A stretch of 64,000 nt of DNA, taken from contig NZ_OY781918.1 in assembly GCF_963677195.1 (NCBI RefSeq), positions 62,001-126,000 on the forward strand, given 5' to 3'. The notes beneath the pieces were generated by a model, which was not told where the DNA came from, did no database searches, and worked only from the letters and a program-made list of their open reading frames with translations. Of the stretch, positions 18,109 to 27,766 are shown in pieces (the first letter of the stretch is position 1; each line of letters opens with the position of its first letter). Made by a program: the position numbers and the translations under genes. Origin of the DNA: an uncultured Marinifilum sp. GTDB taxonomy: Bacteria; Bacteroidota; Bacteroidia; Bacteroidales; Marinifilaceae.

Positions 18109-19128
18109 ATGGCTGCAAAAGATATTGCTGAAATTAACAAAGAAAAGCTGAAAGCACTTCAGCTTACAATGGAAAAAATTGACAAAACCTACGGTAAAGG
18201 TGCCATTATGAAAATGGGCGACGAAGCTGTAGAAGATCTTCCTGCTATTTCTTCAGGGTCTATTTCTCTGAATATGGCTTTGGGTATTGGCGGATTTCCT
18301 AAAGGTAGAATTGTTGAGATATATGGTCCTGAATCATCAGGTAAAACAACATTAGCAATTCACGCAATTGCCGAAGCACAAAAAGCTGGTGGCATTTGTG
18401 CCATTATTGATGCAGAGCATGCTTTCGATCGTTTTTATGCAGAAAAATTAGGTGTCGATACTGAAAATCTATTAATTTCTCAACCAGATAATGGTGAACA
18501 AGCTCTTGAAATTGCCGATCAGCTAATTCGTTCATCAGCTATTGATTTGGTTGTAATTGACTCGGTAGCTGCCTTAACTCCAAAAGCTGAAATCGAAGGC
18601 GAAATGGGAGATTCAAAAATGGGTCTTCAGGCTCGTTTAATGTCTCAGGCTTTGCGTAAACTTACTGGTAATATCAACAAAACAAATACAACTTGTATTT
18701 TCATTAATCAATTGCGTGAAAAAATTGGGGTAATGTTTGGTAACCCAGAAACTACAACTGGTGGTAATGCTTTAAAATTTTACGCTTCGGTTCGTTTAGA
18801 TATCAGAAGAATTGGACAAATTAAAGATGGCGACGAAGTTAGAGGTAACCACACTCGTGTTAAAGTTGTAAAAAATAAAGTTGCACCTCCATTTCGTAAA
18901 GCTGAATTTGACATCATGTACGGAGAAGGTATTTCTAAAACTGGTGAAATTATCGATTTAGGTGTTGAATACAATATCATTAAAAAATCGGGTTCATGGT
19001 TCTCTTACGGCGAAACTAAATTAGGCCAAGGTCGCGAAGCTGTTAAAAAACTTATTAGCGACAATCCTGAATTATCTGAAGAATTAGAAAACAAAATTAT
19101 TGATGCAATAAATAATCCTGCTAAATAA
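18109..19128 (+). CDS. recA: Recombinase RecA
   Basis: 339 residues. It forms ATP-dependent filaments on single-stranded DNA, drives strand exchange and triggers LexA-type autocleavage. Walker A is GPESSGKT (73-80), Walker B is in [12 protein letters not shown], the MAW region is [11 protein letters not shown] and loop L2 contains [20 protein letters not shown]. The C-terminal acidic tail is short ([23 protein letters not shown]). No recX follows. I do not see an obvious SOS-box palindrome upstream, though the Bacteroidota SOS motif is not one I can test confidently. Confidence 0.98.
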   Translation: MAAKDIAEINKEKLKALQLTMEKIDKTYGKGAIMKMGDEAVEDLPAISSGSISLNMALGIGGFPKGRIVEIYGPESSGKTTLAIHAIAEAQKAGGICAIIDAEHAFDRFYAEKLGVDTENLLISQPDNGEQALEIADQLIRSSAIDLVVIDSVAALTPKAEIEGEMGDSKMGLQARLMSQALRKLTGNINKTNTTCIFINQLREKIGVMFGNPETTTGGNALKFYASVRLDIRRIGQIKDGDEVRGNHTRVKVVKNKVAPPFRKAEFDIMYGEGISKTGEIIDLGVEYNIIKKSGSWFSYGETKLGQGREAVKKLISDNPELSEELENKIIDAINNPAK

Positions 19129-19152
19129 TTTTAACAAATAATAATATCATGA

Positions 19153-19181
19153 GACTCTCGCTTTACGAGGGTCTTTTTTTT
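19153..19181 (+). terminator. Terminator of recA
   Basis: GACTCTCG pairs with CGAGGGTC (one G-U) around a 5-nt loop and is followed by eight T. Confidence 0.92.
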
Positions 19182-19387
19182 ATACCTAATATTCAGATCA
19201 CTTATGATAGCATATAATTTTACTCTCATTATATAAATATTTAGAGTATAAGTAAAATAGTGATAAGTCAATAAAGACTATTACAATCATGTTTATCTTA
19301 AAGATCTGCAAATAAAAAAAACGTAATTAATAATTGTTCACTACATTTACACATCGAAAATAAATAACACAACAAATACCTATAATC

Positions 19388-21481
19388 ATGAAAAACAAAC
19401 ATTTTTTGTTAGGATTGGCTATTATTACTAGCATGGCTTCATGCCAAAGCACAGCTACTGAATCAAAAGACGATTCGTCCTACAAAACACCATTAACAAA
19501 ACTTAAATCGGACATAATGACTCCCGAAGTTTTATGGTCGTTTGGACGTATGGGAGGAGAAAGTATCTCGCCCGACGAAAAAACAGTTCTTTACGGAGTA
19601 ACTTACTTTAATAAGGAAGAAAATAAATCGTATCGCGATTTATACACCTTGCCAGTTGAGGGCGGCGATGCTGTTCAAATTACCAATACTAAAGGTAAAG
19701 AATGGGGCGAACGCTGGACTAAAGATGGTAAGATTGCCTTCCTATCTGCCCAAAGCGGATCGGTTCAAATTTGGGAAATGAATACCGACGGAACTGCTCG
19801 CAAGCAGCTAACCGATATTAATGGTGGCATTAATGATTTTAAATTTTCCCCTGACGAATCAAAAATTGTTTATTCCAAAGAGGTAAAACTAGAAGAAAAT
19901 GTTCAGGATAGACATCCCGATTTACAAAAAGCTGATGCCAGAGTAATTCAGGACGAATTCTATCGTCACTGGGATCATTGGGTAGAAACATACACTCATC
20001 TTTTTGTTGCCGATTTTAATCGCGAAAGCATGCTAAAAGATGGCAAAGACATTATGAAAGGTGAAAAATGGGAAGCGCCTGTTCGTCCATGGGGAGGAAT
20101 GGAACAAGTTGGCTGGACTGTTGATGGAAAAAATATAGCCTATTCTTCTCGCAAAAAACAAGGAGTTGCTTATGCTACATCAACTAATACTGATATTTAT
20201 TTCTACAATGTAGAAAATGGCGAAACCATAAATAAAACAGAAGGTATGATGGGTTACGACCAAAATATTGCCTTCTCTCCCGACGGAAAATACATGGCTT
20301 GGGAAAGCATGGAACGCGAAGGGTACGAAGCCGATCAAATTAAATTGTTTCTTTTAGATCTAACTACTGGTGAGAAAAAATACATGACCAAAGGTTTCGA
20401 CCAAAATGTGGGGCACCTTGTTTGGACAAAAGATAGTAAATCGATCTATTTTATCTCAGACTGGCATGCAACCGATGAAATTTATCGCATGGATATTGCC
20501 GATGCTAAGATTCATAAAATTACAGAAGGTGTTCATAATTACCAGTCGGTGCTTCCTGTTGGCGATAAATTAATTGCAAAAAGAGTATCGATGAGTAAAC
20601 CTGCCGAATTGTATAATGTAGATGCAAAATCGGGCGAAGCAACAGAAATATCATTTATTAATAAGCACATTTTAGATCAGCTAAGCTTGGCTAGTGTTGA
20701 AAAAAGATGGGTAAAAACTACCGACAACAAACAAATGCTGGTATGGGTAATTAAGCCTCCTCATTTCGACGAAAACAAAAAGTATCCTGCACTACTTTAC
20801 TGTCAGGGAGGTCCTCAGGGAACCGTTTCTCAATTTTGGAGTTACCGTTGGAATTTTCAGATGATGGCTGCCAACGACTATGTTGTTGTTGCTCCTAACC
20901 GTAGAGGTTTACCAGGATTCGGTCAGGAATGGAACGAGCAAATTTCTGGCGATTACGGCGGACAAAACATGAAGGATTATCTATCGGCTATCGATAATGT
21001 AAAAGCTGAAAAGTATGTTGACGAAAATCGTTTGGGCTGTGTAGGTGCTTCCTATGGTGGATTCTCCGCTTACTGGTTAGCTGGTCACCATAACAAACGC
21101 TTTAAAGCATTTATTGCACACGATGGAATGTTTAATCTTGAAGCACAATATCTGGAAACAGAAGAAATGTGGTTTGTGAACTGGGATTTAGGCGGAGCTT
21201 TCTGGGATAAATCAAATAAAATTGCTCAACGTTCTTATGCAAACTCGCCACATAAATTTGTTGACAAATGGGATACTCCAATAATGATTATTCATGGAGA
21301 GAAAGACTATCGCATTGTGGCTTCGCAGGGTATGCAGGCATTTAATGCTGCTCGCCTAAGAGGTATTCCTGCCAAATATCTTTATTTCCCCGAAGAAAAT
21401 CACTGGGTACTTGGAGTACAAAATGGAATTTTATGGCAACGCGAATTTGCCAGCTGGTTAGACAAATGGCTTAAAAAATAA
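19388..21481 (+). CDS. S9 family (prolyl oligopeptidase) lipoprotein
   Basis: 697 residues. Lipoprotein signal with Cys19 in MASCQ. The middle part (about 55-420) is a WD40/PD40-like beta-propeller with repeats such as GGESISPDEKTVLYG and DQNIAFSPDGKYMAWE. The C-terminal alpha/beta hydrolase domain holds the catalytic triad: Ser555 in GASYGGF, Asp640 in GEKDYRI and His672 in ENHWV. Enzymes of this type are dipeptidyl- or acylaminoacyl-peptidases acting on short peptides; the propeller restricts substrate size. It stands alone between recA and an exporter gene, each separated by terminators. Exact cleavage preference is unknown. Confidence 0.93.
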   Translation: MKNKHFLLGLAIITSMASCQSTATESKDDSSYKTPLTKLKSDIMTPEVLWSFGRMGGESISPDEKTVLYGVTYFNKEENKSYRDLYTLPVEGGDAVQITNTKGKEWGERWTKDGKIAFLSAQSGSVQIWEMNTDGTARKQLTDINGGINDFKFSPDESKIVYSKEVKLEENVQDRHPDLQKADARVIQDEFYRHWDHWVETYTHLFVADFNRESMLKDGKDIMKGEKWEAPVRPWGGMEQVGWTVDGKNIAYSSRKKQGVAYATSTNTDIYFYNVENGETINKTEGMMGYDQNIAFSPDGKYMAWESMEREGYEADQIKLFLLDLTTGEKKYMTKGFDQNVGHLVWTKDSKSIYFISDWHATDEIYRMDIADAKIHKITEGVHNYQSVLPVGDKLIAKRVSMSKPAELYNVDAKSGEATEISFINKHILDQLSLASVEKRWVKTTDNKQMLVWVIKPPHFDENKKYPALLYCQGGPQGTVSQFWSYRWNFQMMAANDYVVVAPNRRGLPGFGQEWNEQISGDYGGQNMKDYLSAIDNVKAEKYVDENRLGCVGASYGGFSAYWLAGHHNKRFKAFIAHDGMFNLEAQYLETEEMWFVNWDLGGAFWDKSNKIAQRSYANSPHKFVDKWDTPIMIIHGEKDYRIVASQGMQAFNAARLRGIPAKYLYFPEENHWVLGVQNGILWQREFASWLDKWLKK

Positions 21482-21507
21482 ATATTAGATTTTTAATAAA
21501 AAAAAAC

Positions 21508-21559
21508 AATCCCTGTCAATTTTGAACTACAGTTCCTATTTTGATAGGGATTATTTTTT
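21508..21559 (+). terminator. Terminator of the S9 peptidase gene
   Basis: AATCCCTGTCAA pairs with TTGATAGGGATT (one G-U) across a 21-nt loop and is followed by six T. Confidence 0.8.
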
Positions 21560-21702
21560 AATATCGAAAAGCGATAAAATAAAAAGTTAATGCCTGTTTG
21601 CTTAAAAAAATATGAGATTCTAAAAATAGATTTCCTAATTGCTTATTCGTAATATATTCTCCTCTTTTTTCCCTAAGTTTGAGAAAAATTTTTAATCATC
21701 AA

Positions 21703-22608
21703 ATGAAGAAATTCTTCTTATCAACCACAGTAATGGCAATTTTTGCCTGCCTTTTATGGGCAACACCTTTTACAGCAATTAAAATTGGATTAAAATACAC
21801 TACTCCCTTACAATTTGCCGGACTCCGTTTTTTTATTTCGGGCATTTTAATCCTTCCTTTTATTAAAGATTTAAAATACAAAATCCTGGAATCGAAGAAA
21901 CGTTGGAAATTTGTATTATGGGTTGCATTATTACAAACCACTTTACTTTATGGATTATTTTATACCGGCATTAACTATGTTCCAGGAGCTTTAGGCGCAA
22001 TGCTAATTGGTGCACAGCCACTTTTTGCAGCCATTATGGCTCATTTTATGCTAAAAAATGATAAAATGAGCTGGCAAAAAATTATGGCTATTATTTTAGG
22101 TATGACCGGAGTTTGCATCATAAGTCTTGGACGATCAGATTTTGTTTTATCTACCACAATTCCTCTTGGAGTAGGAATTTTAATTTTAAATAATATTGTA
22201 GGAAGTACAGGTAATGTTATAGTTTCGCGCGATGCTAAAAACATGCCTCCACGAGTACTGGCATCATTCTCAATGATTATTGGCGGTGCTTGCTTATTGC
22301 TAATTTCTATTCCTATTGAATCGCCACCATGGCACTTTAATTTTCCTGCCGAATATTTTATTTCTTTAGGATGGTTAGCTATGGTTTCGGCTTTTGCCAT
22401 TACCATTTGGTTTGGTCTTTTGCAACGCCCCGGAGTAAAAGTTTCCAATTTAAATACCTGGAAATTTATTATTCCAATTTTTGGCGCATTTCTAAGCTGG
22501 TCTATTTTACCTGGCGAACATCCCGATGCCCTTTCAATTGCCGGAATGATTGTAATTGCCTGCAGCTTACTGCTGGTTAATTATTTAAACCGAAGAGCCG
22601 TTAAATAA
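21703..22608 (+). CDS. EamA/DMT-family transporter
   Basis: 301 residues from the ATG at 21703; the frame is open to a TTG at 21679, but the ATG puts the first membrane helix right at the N-terminus. Ten hydrophobic helices in two EamA repeats can be followed (first repeat MAIFACLLWATPFTAIKIGLKYTTPLQFAGLRFF; second opening ILILNNIVGSTGNVIVSRD). The drug/metabolite transporter superfamily exports amino acids or other small metabolites at the inner membrane. No substrate can be deduced from neighbours. Its stop region overlaps an inverted repeat. Confidence 0.85.
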   Translation: MKKFFLSTTVMAIFACLLWATPFTAIKIGLKYTTPLQFAGLRFFISGILILPFIKDLKYKILESKKRWKFVLWVALLQTTLLYGLFYTGINYVPGALGAMLIGAQPLFAAIMAHFMLKNDKMSWQKIMAIILGMTGVCIISLGRSDFVLSTTIPLGVGILILNNIVGSTGNVIVSRDAKNMPPRVLASFSMIIGGACLLLISIPIESPPWHFNFPAEYFISLGWLAMVSAFAITIWFGLLQRPGVKVSNLNTWKFIIPIFGAFLSWSILPGEHPDALSIAGMIVIACSLLLVNYLNRRAVK

Positions 22609-22639
22609 TTTAACGGCTTATAAAAGCATAATAGTCCAA

Positions 22640-22688
22640 AATAATATCATTACAGTTATTAATAGTAATTGATATTATTTTCTTTTTT
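22640..22688 (+). terminator. Inverted repeat between convergent EamA and ABC genes
   Basis: An imperfect repeat of about 14 bp, AATAATATCA-TTAC against GTAA-T-TGATATTATT, followed by a T-rich tract. The right arm and T tract reach into the 3' end of the ABC transporter gene. Confidence 0.5.
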
Positions 22689-25600
22689 TCTCGCGACGTA
22701 CCAGTTTTATATTTTCGAAGTAGCTCACCATTCGGCGCAAAACATCGGCCCATAGCGTTAGGAATAAAAAAACTGTTCCTAACCACACTACCGCCAAATT
22801 AAACCAATAGGTATCGATATAAAAGTTACCTATACGCTTTACATGAGAATAAAAATGGGAGCGACCAAATTTAGAATCGGGCGACATAAATACAGGATCC
22901 TTCTTTTGAATAAGCTGATAATTAATCTCAATCATCTTATTCACTTCGTTTCTATTAAGAACCAAATCGGCTAAAGCCTGATTATAGTAGGTTTGTTTAA
23001 ACTGATAAACCCCATCTCTGCCAAGCGAATCTACCAATCGGGAATATTCAAAATCTTTTTTATATCCCGATTCGCTACTCATTCCTAAGTAATACAAACC
23101 TACCTGATCTAAAAAGCTTTTGGTTTGCTCTGCCACATTTAGATTAAAATCTTTAATATTTAATTGCTGAATACCCATAAAAACCTCCATTCCCGCATCA
23201 TCTGCCATTTTTTGTATTTCAGATCTTAGCATTTCAAAATGAGCAATGGTTTCGTTTTCATCTTTTTCGAACTCAATACTACGCTCACAATCTAACAAAA
23301 CAGACTCCAACTTAGGAATTAAAAAAGAAGTTTTAAACGCCGCATCGCTTATTCCTTTTTCGTAATCGAAAAAATGTTTTTCGAATTCATTATCCTTAAA
23401 TTGAGCAACGGCCAAGGCCTCATAAGTCCAGCGAGTGGTCATAAAGTCGCCTACAATTGGTACATATACTTTATCGGTAACCCCGTAATGTAAATCATCA
23501 AACTTAATCATTGCGCCACCCAGTAAAAGTTGCGGCACCAAAATCAAAGGAATTAAAATATAAATGGTAATCACCGAATTAAGGCCCGAAGAAATATTAA
23601 GACCAATCATATTAGAAAAACATGAAGTCGTAAAAAGTACAAACCAATATGTAAAAGTCATGCCTTCTACACCAAGAATAAAGTTACCTAAAATTACAAA
23701 CGAGAAAGATTGTATTGCAGATAAGGCAAATAAAAACATAATTTTAGATGCCAGATAACTAATTCTACACAAATTCAGGAATTTTTCTCTTTGCAAAAGC
23801 TTTTTGTCACGAATAATTTCCTCGGCACTAACGGTTAATCCTAAAAACATGGAAACCACAACAGCCATGAATAAAAAAACCGGAAAATTTTTATTTTCGC
23901 CAAAAAGATAAGCTCCATTGGCAGTATATTTTGTAAAATATCCTAAAATAATAGCTAAAAGCGGAGCCTCGAAAAAATTAATTATTAAATACTGCTTATT
24001 CGTTAATTTAGAGAGTACATTACGTATCCAAAAAATAGAGAATTGCTTTACCCTTCCTGGGATTTTAAAATCACTCTGAGGTAATTTTTTTTCTGGTCGT
24101 AATAATATTCGATTCGCCTCAATATTATCCAAATATTTTTGATACCATTCCTGAGGCTTTACTCTTCTTTCCCTTGTTGGTTTTCCCTGATCGTCGATTA
24201 ACTTGGTCTCTACAATTTGTAAAATCTGATCGGGATTTACATTACCACAAGCAACACATTCACTCTCCGACGCATTTACCTGTGAATTTTGAGTTTTAAA
24301 ATAAACAATAGCATCGATAGGATTTCCTGTATAAATAGGAAATCCTCCCCTATCTAGAATCCAAAGTTTATCAAACATTTTAAAGATATCGGATGATGGC
24401 TGATGAATATTTACAATCACCAATTTTCCTTTAAGAGTTTGCTGTTTTAAAAGCCTCATTACCATTTCCGAATCGGTCGACGATAATCCCGAAGTAGGCT
24501 CATCGACTAGTAGTATTGCAGGCTCGCGCATCAGCTCCAGTCCGATATTTAATCTTTTTCTTTGTCCGCCGCTTATAAATTTATTTAAAGGGTTACCAAC
24601 TTTTAAATCGCGCGCTTCATACAAATCAAGATCCTGAAGCATTTTCAGAACTGCTTTAAGAATCTGTATTTCAGAGAAATCTTTAAAACAGAGTTTTGCA
24701 TTATAATATAAATTCTGGAAAACAGATAATTCCTCAATTAACAAATCGTCTTGCGGAACAAAACCTATTAAACCCTGAACAGCAAGTCGATTTCTATGAA
24801 TTTCAAAATCGTTTATCCTAATCTCTCCATTATTTAATGTAAGGTTTCCATTTAGCACATTTAGCAAAGTAGATTTACCTACACCGCTACCTCCCATAAT
24901 TCCAATTAGCTGCCCACTTTCTTCACAAATATTAAATTTCTGAATTCCATTGTTAGAGTTTTTAAATTTAAACTCAACATCTTTAGCTGTAAATATTATT
25001 TTTTGCTGCGATTCCTCTTTCAAAAATCTACCAGCAATATCGGAGTAATATATAGATTGAATATTGGGTCCTTTAATAATAGAACCATTACCAAGCTGAT
25101 ATGTTTTTTCTGAAATTATCTTGTTCCCTTCGAGATAAAGATTGAGCTCCCCTTCGTATTTAAACACCAACAGATTAACACTCTCGATATACATAACAAC
25201 AATTCGGCCATACAAATTTTCACAATAAAGATGTTTAAATTCATTCGTATCTTTCTTGGTATCTTTCTTCATAAACCAGGAAAGATTCTCCGACCATTCT
25301 GTAATTTTATTATCTATAATCAGGAATTTGCTTTTATCGAACTCATCTAGAGTATCTCCCCAAACAAAAGATAAGCTATTAATAAATTCGGAGCGGGAAA
25401 TCTTAAAATTTTCGGCAACAATACTTATAAATTCGAATTCACTTTCACTAACCAACTTATCCTCATAAACAAATTCGAGCAAGCGAAGCAAAACAATTAA
25501 ACGTTCCTCTTGCACGAGCTCTACTTTTATTTTCGAACACACTTTCGATGCTTCGGCAAGGGTAAGGATATCGGTATTACGAGAACCAGAAATAGATTGA

Positions 25601-25794
25601 TATTCTATTTCGCGACGATAAAATTCGAAGTAGTTTTCAAATAAACGCAGATATTCATCCTGTATATCTGCTTTTACATAGCGACTAAGAAAACTTTCTA
25701 CAATTACTTTTCCTTTACCAGAAATACCTTCTTCCTTAGAGCTGGCAACAATTGCAAAAAGATGCATTAGAGCATTTAATATCGATTCTCCCAT
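22675..25794 (-). CDS. Large ABCG-like ABC transporter (ATPase and permease fused)
   Basis: 1039 residues. The N-terminal helical region (about 1-165: MHLFAIVASSKEEGISGKGKVIVESFLSRY, SESEFEFISIVAENFKISRSEF) resembles a TerB-like domain. A small beta-rich segment (about 190-270) with LYLEGNKIISEKTYQLGNGSIIKG may be FHA-like. The ATPase has Walker A GGSGVGKST near 300, signature SGGQRKR near 405 and Walker B ILLVDEPTSG near 425. The ABC-2 type membrane part (from about 640) has six hydrophobic helices interrupted by a long soluble loop (about 800-960), and a final helix near 1000. ABCG-type exporters work as dimers in the inner membrane; the substrate is unknown. An inserted CVACGNVNPDQ segment follows the ATPase. 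It stands alone. Confidence 0.87.
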   Translation of the reverse strand: MGESILNALMHLFAIVASSKEEGISGKGKVIVESFLSRYVKADIQDEYLRLFENYFEFYRREIEYQSISGSRNTDILTLAEASKVCSKIKVELVQEERLIVLLRLLEFVYEDKLVSESEFEFISIVAENFKISRSEFINSLSFVWGDTLDEFDKSKFLIIDNKITEWSENLSWFMKKDTKKDTNEFKHLYCENLYGRIVVMYIESVNLLVFKYEGELNLYLEGNKIISEKTYQLGNGSIIKGPNIQSIYYSDIAGRFLKEESQQKIIFTAKDVEFKFKNSNNGIQKFNICEESGQLIGIMGGSGVGKSTLLNVLNGNLTLNNGEIRINDFEIHRNRLAVQGLIGFVPQDDLLIEELSVFQNLYYNAKLCFKDFSEIQILKAVLKMLQDLDLYEARDLKVGNPLNKFISGGQRKRLNIGLELMREPAILLVDEPTSGLSSTDSEMVMRLLKQQTLKGKLVIVNIHQPSSDIFKMFDKLWILDRGGFPIYTGNPIDAIVYFKTQNSQVNASESECVACGNVNPDQILQIVETKLIDDQGKPTRERRVKPQEWYQKYLDNIEANRILLRPEKKLPQSDFKIPGRVKQFSIFWIRNVLSKLTNKQYLIINFFEAPLLAIILGYFTKYTANGAYLFGENKNFPVFLFMAVVVSMFLGLTVSAEEIIRDKKLLQREKFLNLCRISYLASKIMFLFALSAIQSFSFVILGNFILGVEGMTFTYWFVLFTTSCFSNMIGLNISSGLNSVITIYILIPLILVPQLLLGGAMIKFDDLHYGVTDKVYVPIVGDFMTTRWTYEALAVAQFKDNEFEKHFFDYEKGISDAAFKTSFLIPKLESVLLDCERSIEFEKDENETIAHFEMLRSEIQKMADDAGMEVFMGIQQLNIKDFNLNVAEQTKSFLDQVGLYYLGMSSESGYKKDFEYSRLVDSLGRDGVYQFKQTYYNQALADLVLNRNEVNKMIEINYQLIQKKDPVFMSPDSKFGRSHFYSHVKRIGNFYIDTYWFNLAVVWLGTVFLFLTLWADVLRRMVSYFENIKLVRREKKRK

Positions 25795-25891
25795 TTATAA
25801 GTAAGGAATTTTATTATTCTAAGTTTGAACTGTTCTTAAAATTACAATTTATTTTTTAACAAACAGAAAACAAACGCTCAGTTATTTACAT

Positions 25892-25926
25892 AAAAAAACT
25901 GCCTTCAAATAAGAAGACAGTTTTTG
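25892..25926. terminator. Terminator after the unknown lipoprotein gene
   Basis: AAAACTGCCTTC pairs with GAAGACAGTTTT (one mismatch/G-U) with A and T runs on both sides. On the minus strand it ends the lipoprotein gene, separating it from the ABC gene. Confidence 0.85.
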
Positions 25927-25946
25927 TATTTTATTTGTTGCAGATA

Positions 25947-26771
25947 TTACTCTACAATACTTTTTCTAATTTTACCAACACTTTTAATTATTTCGTTTAA
26001 CTGATCTTCAGTCATTGTACCATCAACTATTTTATCATAGCTTGCTTTCAATCCTGTAAAATCCGAAATTAAAGCTGCAATATTTGCATCTTGTTTTTCT
26101 GGCTCAAGTACTTCTAACAATCGCTCTAAAGATTCTTTTTGATCGAATATAACCTTAACAATCTCAGGATTTGCGTATGTATTTTCAGAAATATGAGTTG
26201 CCACATATAAGCCTTCAATAAAGCTACCACTTACAACAAGAAGAGATAAATTAGCTTTTCCATTTTTATTTAGAAACTCATAAGTATCATAAAAAGAATT
26301 AGTGATTACTTTCACCAACTGGTCTTTATCGTCAAGATTTTTTTCAACATCTTCAACCAAAGTACCATTAAATGCACTGGTAATTTCTAAATTATCGATT
26401 AATGTTTTAGAAGCTTTTAAAAACAACATGGTTTCTTGCTTACGATTATAAGTACTTGCGTAACTTAAATCGGCACTATATACACCCAAGTTTAAAGCCC
26501 TTGCTTTTTCTGTAAAATATTTATCGGCTTTCTCTACAGAATTAGATAAACCTAAAATATAATCTGCACCAATTCTGTTTAGCATAGAAGCCAACTCGAA
26601 TGAGGTTGGCAAAGGATATACCACATCTTTAACTTCACTTTCAATAGCCTTCTTAAGTAGAGGCTTTACTGTTTGTCCATCTTTCTTTTTATCAACTGGT
26701 TTACAAGCAACAAAGCCCACTGCAAGCGCAAAAAGAATAAGAGTATAACGAGAAATTGTACGTCTGTTCAT
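25947..26771 (-). CDS. Lipoprotein of unknown function
   Basis: 274 residues. Lipoprotein signal: MNRRTISRYTLILFALAVGFVAC with Cys23. The mature protein is almost wholly alpha-helical, acidic and without Cys. It has recognisable blocks YPLPTSFELASMLNRIGADYILGLSNSVEKADKYFTEKARALNLGVYSADLSYASTYNRKQETMLFLKASKTLID. That pattern recurs in lipoproteins of marine Bacteroidales as I recall them, but I know no function. It lies upstream of the ABC transporter gene in the same direction, with a terminator between, and downstream of the LytTR pair, also with a terminator between. So it seems to be its own transcription unit. Confidence 0.75.
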   Translation of the reverse strand: MNRRTISRYTLILFALAVGFVACKPVDKKKDGQTVKPLLKKAIESEVKDVVYPLPTSFELASMLNRIGADYILGLSNSVEKADKYFTEKARALNLGVYSADLSYASTYNRKQETMLFLKASKTLIDNLEITSAFNGTLVEDVEKNLDDKDQLVKVITNSFYDTYEFLNKNGKANLSLLVVSGSFIEGLYVATHISENTYANPEIVKVIFDQKESLERLLEVLEPEKQDANIAALISDFTGLKASYDKIVDGTMTEDQLNEIIKSVGKIRKSIVE

Positions 26772-26978
26772 AGTTTAAAAAATTTATTATTGATCGGATT
26801 CAGTTTATTCCAGTCTAAATTTAACAAAAAGAGAATAAATTCAAGCATTATTTTACCAATATATTCAGCAGCAATCTAACTTAACAATTTACTTTTGAAC
26901 ATAGATCACTATATTATATTTAAAATTATAATAAGTTTTAAAATACAAATTCTTTTTTTCCTTCTTATTATCAGGATA

Positions 26979-27013
26979 TAAAAAAGAGCCGACACATAAT
27001 TCGACCCTTTTAA
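26979..27013 (-). terminator. Terminator of the LytS/LytTR pair
   Basis: Minus strand AAAAGGGTCGA pairs with TCGGCTCTTTT (two G-U pairs) across an 8-nt loop and is followed by a T-run. Confidence 0.75.
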
Positions 27014-27036
27014 AAAAACACAAACTTGATTATAAA

Positions 27037-27741
27037 TTATACAGGATGAATTCTTTGAAAGAATCCTTGTTTGTAATTATTACCAATTGGAATAGTACCC
27101 TTTTCGGTATGTACCATATTTCCTTCTATCGATTTTATTCTAGACAAAGACACTATATACGACTTGTGAATTCTGTAAAATCTTTGCGAGGGCAAAAGCT
27201 TCTCAATCCCTTTTAAAGATTGATAAGTTACGACATGCCCTTCATCGGTAAAAATCTTAACATAATCACCCAAAGCTTCAACATACAAGATAGAATCCAA
27301 ATTAATATTAATGGTTTTTTTATTTGCTTTCACAAAAATATACTCAAGCTCTTCTTTTGTATCCTCTTGATTATCGGTAGAAATTTTCACTTTACTTTCA
27401 GCTTTCTGAACAGCTTGTAAAAACCTTTCGAAAGAAAATGGCTTTTTAAGATAATCCAACACACTTAACTCATAACTCTCCAATGCATATTCGGTATAGG
27501 CCGTTGTTATAATAACCATTGGTGGATTTTTATATGATCTTAAAAAGTTAATTCCACTTAATCGAGGCATATTAATATCCAGAAATATCAAATCGATTGT
27601 TTCATTCTGTAAGATTTCCATTGCCTCAATTGCATCGCTACATTTTCCTTTCAAATCTAGAATTGACAATTCAGAAATATACTTCTCTAACACTCTCTGT
27701 GCCAAAGGCTCATCATCTACAATTAAGCATTTCAACTTCAT
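27037..27741 (-). CDS. LytTR-family response regulator
   Basis: 234 residues from the start at 27741 (MKLKCLIVDDEP); ATGs at 27750 and 27783 are alternatives, but the latter would overlap the kinase gene. The receiver domain (1-120) has DDE at 9-11, the phospho-acceptor Asp in LIFLDINMP and Lys in KKPF. The LytTR DNA-binding domain (about 135-234) has YIFVKANKKTININLDSILYVEALGDYVKIFTDEGHVVTYQSLKGIEKLLP and FYRIHKSYIVSLSRIKSIEG. The stop of its kinase gene lies about 26 bases upstream, so the pair is one operon. This class commonly regulates a few envelope or neighbouring genes; a target here is unknown. Confidence 0.93.
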   Translation of the reverse strand: MKLKCLIVDDEPLAQRVLEKYISELSILDLKGKCSDAIEAMEILQNETIDLIFLDINMPRLSGINFLRSYKNPPMVIITTAYTEYALESYELSVLDYLKKPFSFERFLQAVQKAESKVKISTDNQEDTKEELEYIFVKANKKTININLDSILYVEALGDYVKIFTDEGHVVTYQSLKGIEKLLPSQRFYRIHKSYIVSLSRIKSIEGNMVHTEKGTIPIGNNYKQGFFQRIHPV

Positions 27742-27766
27742 AGGTCTCATTTTAATTATTCTGCTC

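Noticed and set aside
22041-22448. 135-codon minus-strand ORF inside the first EamA gene
   Set aside because: Antisense to a well-supported transporter with no independent signals.
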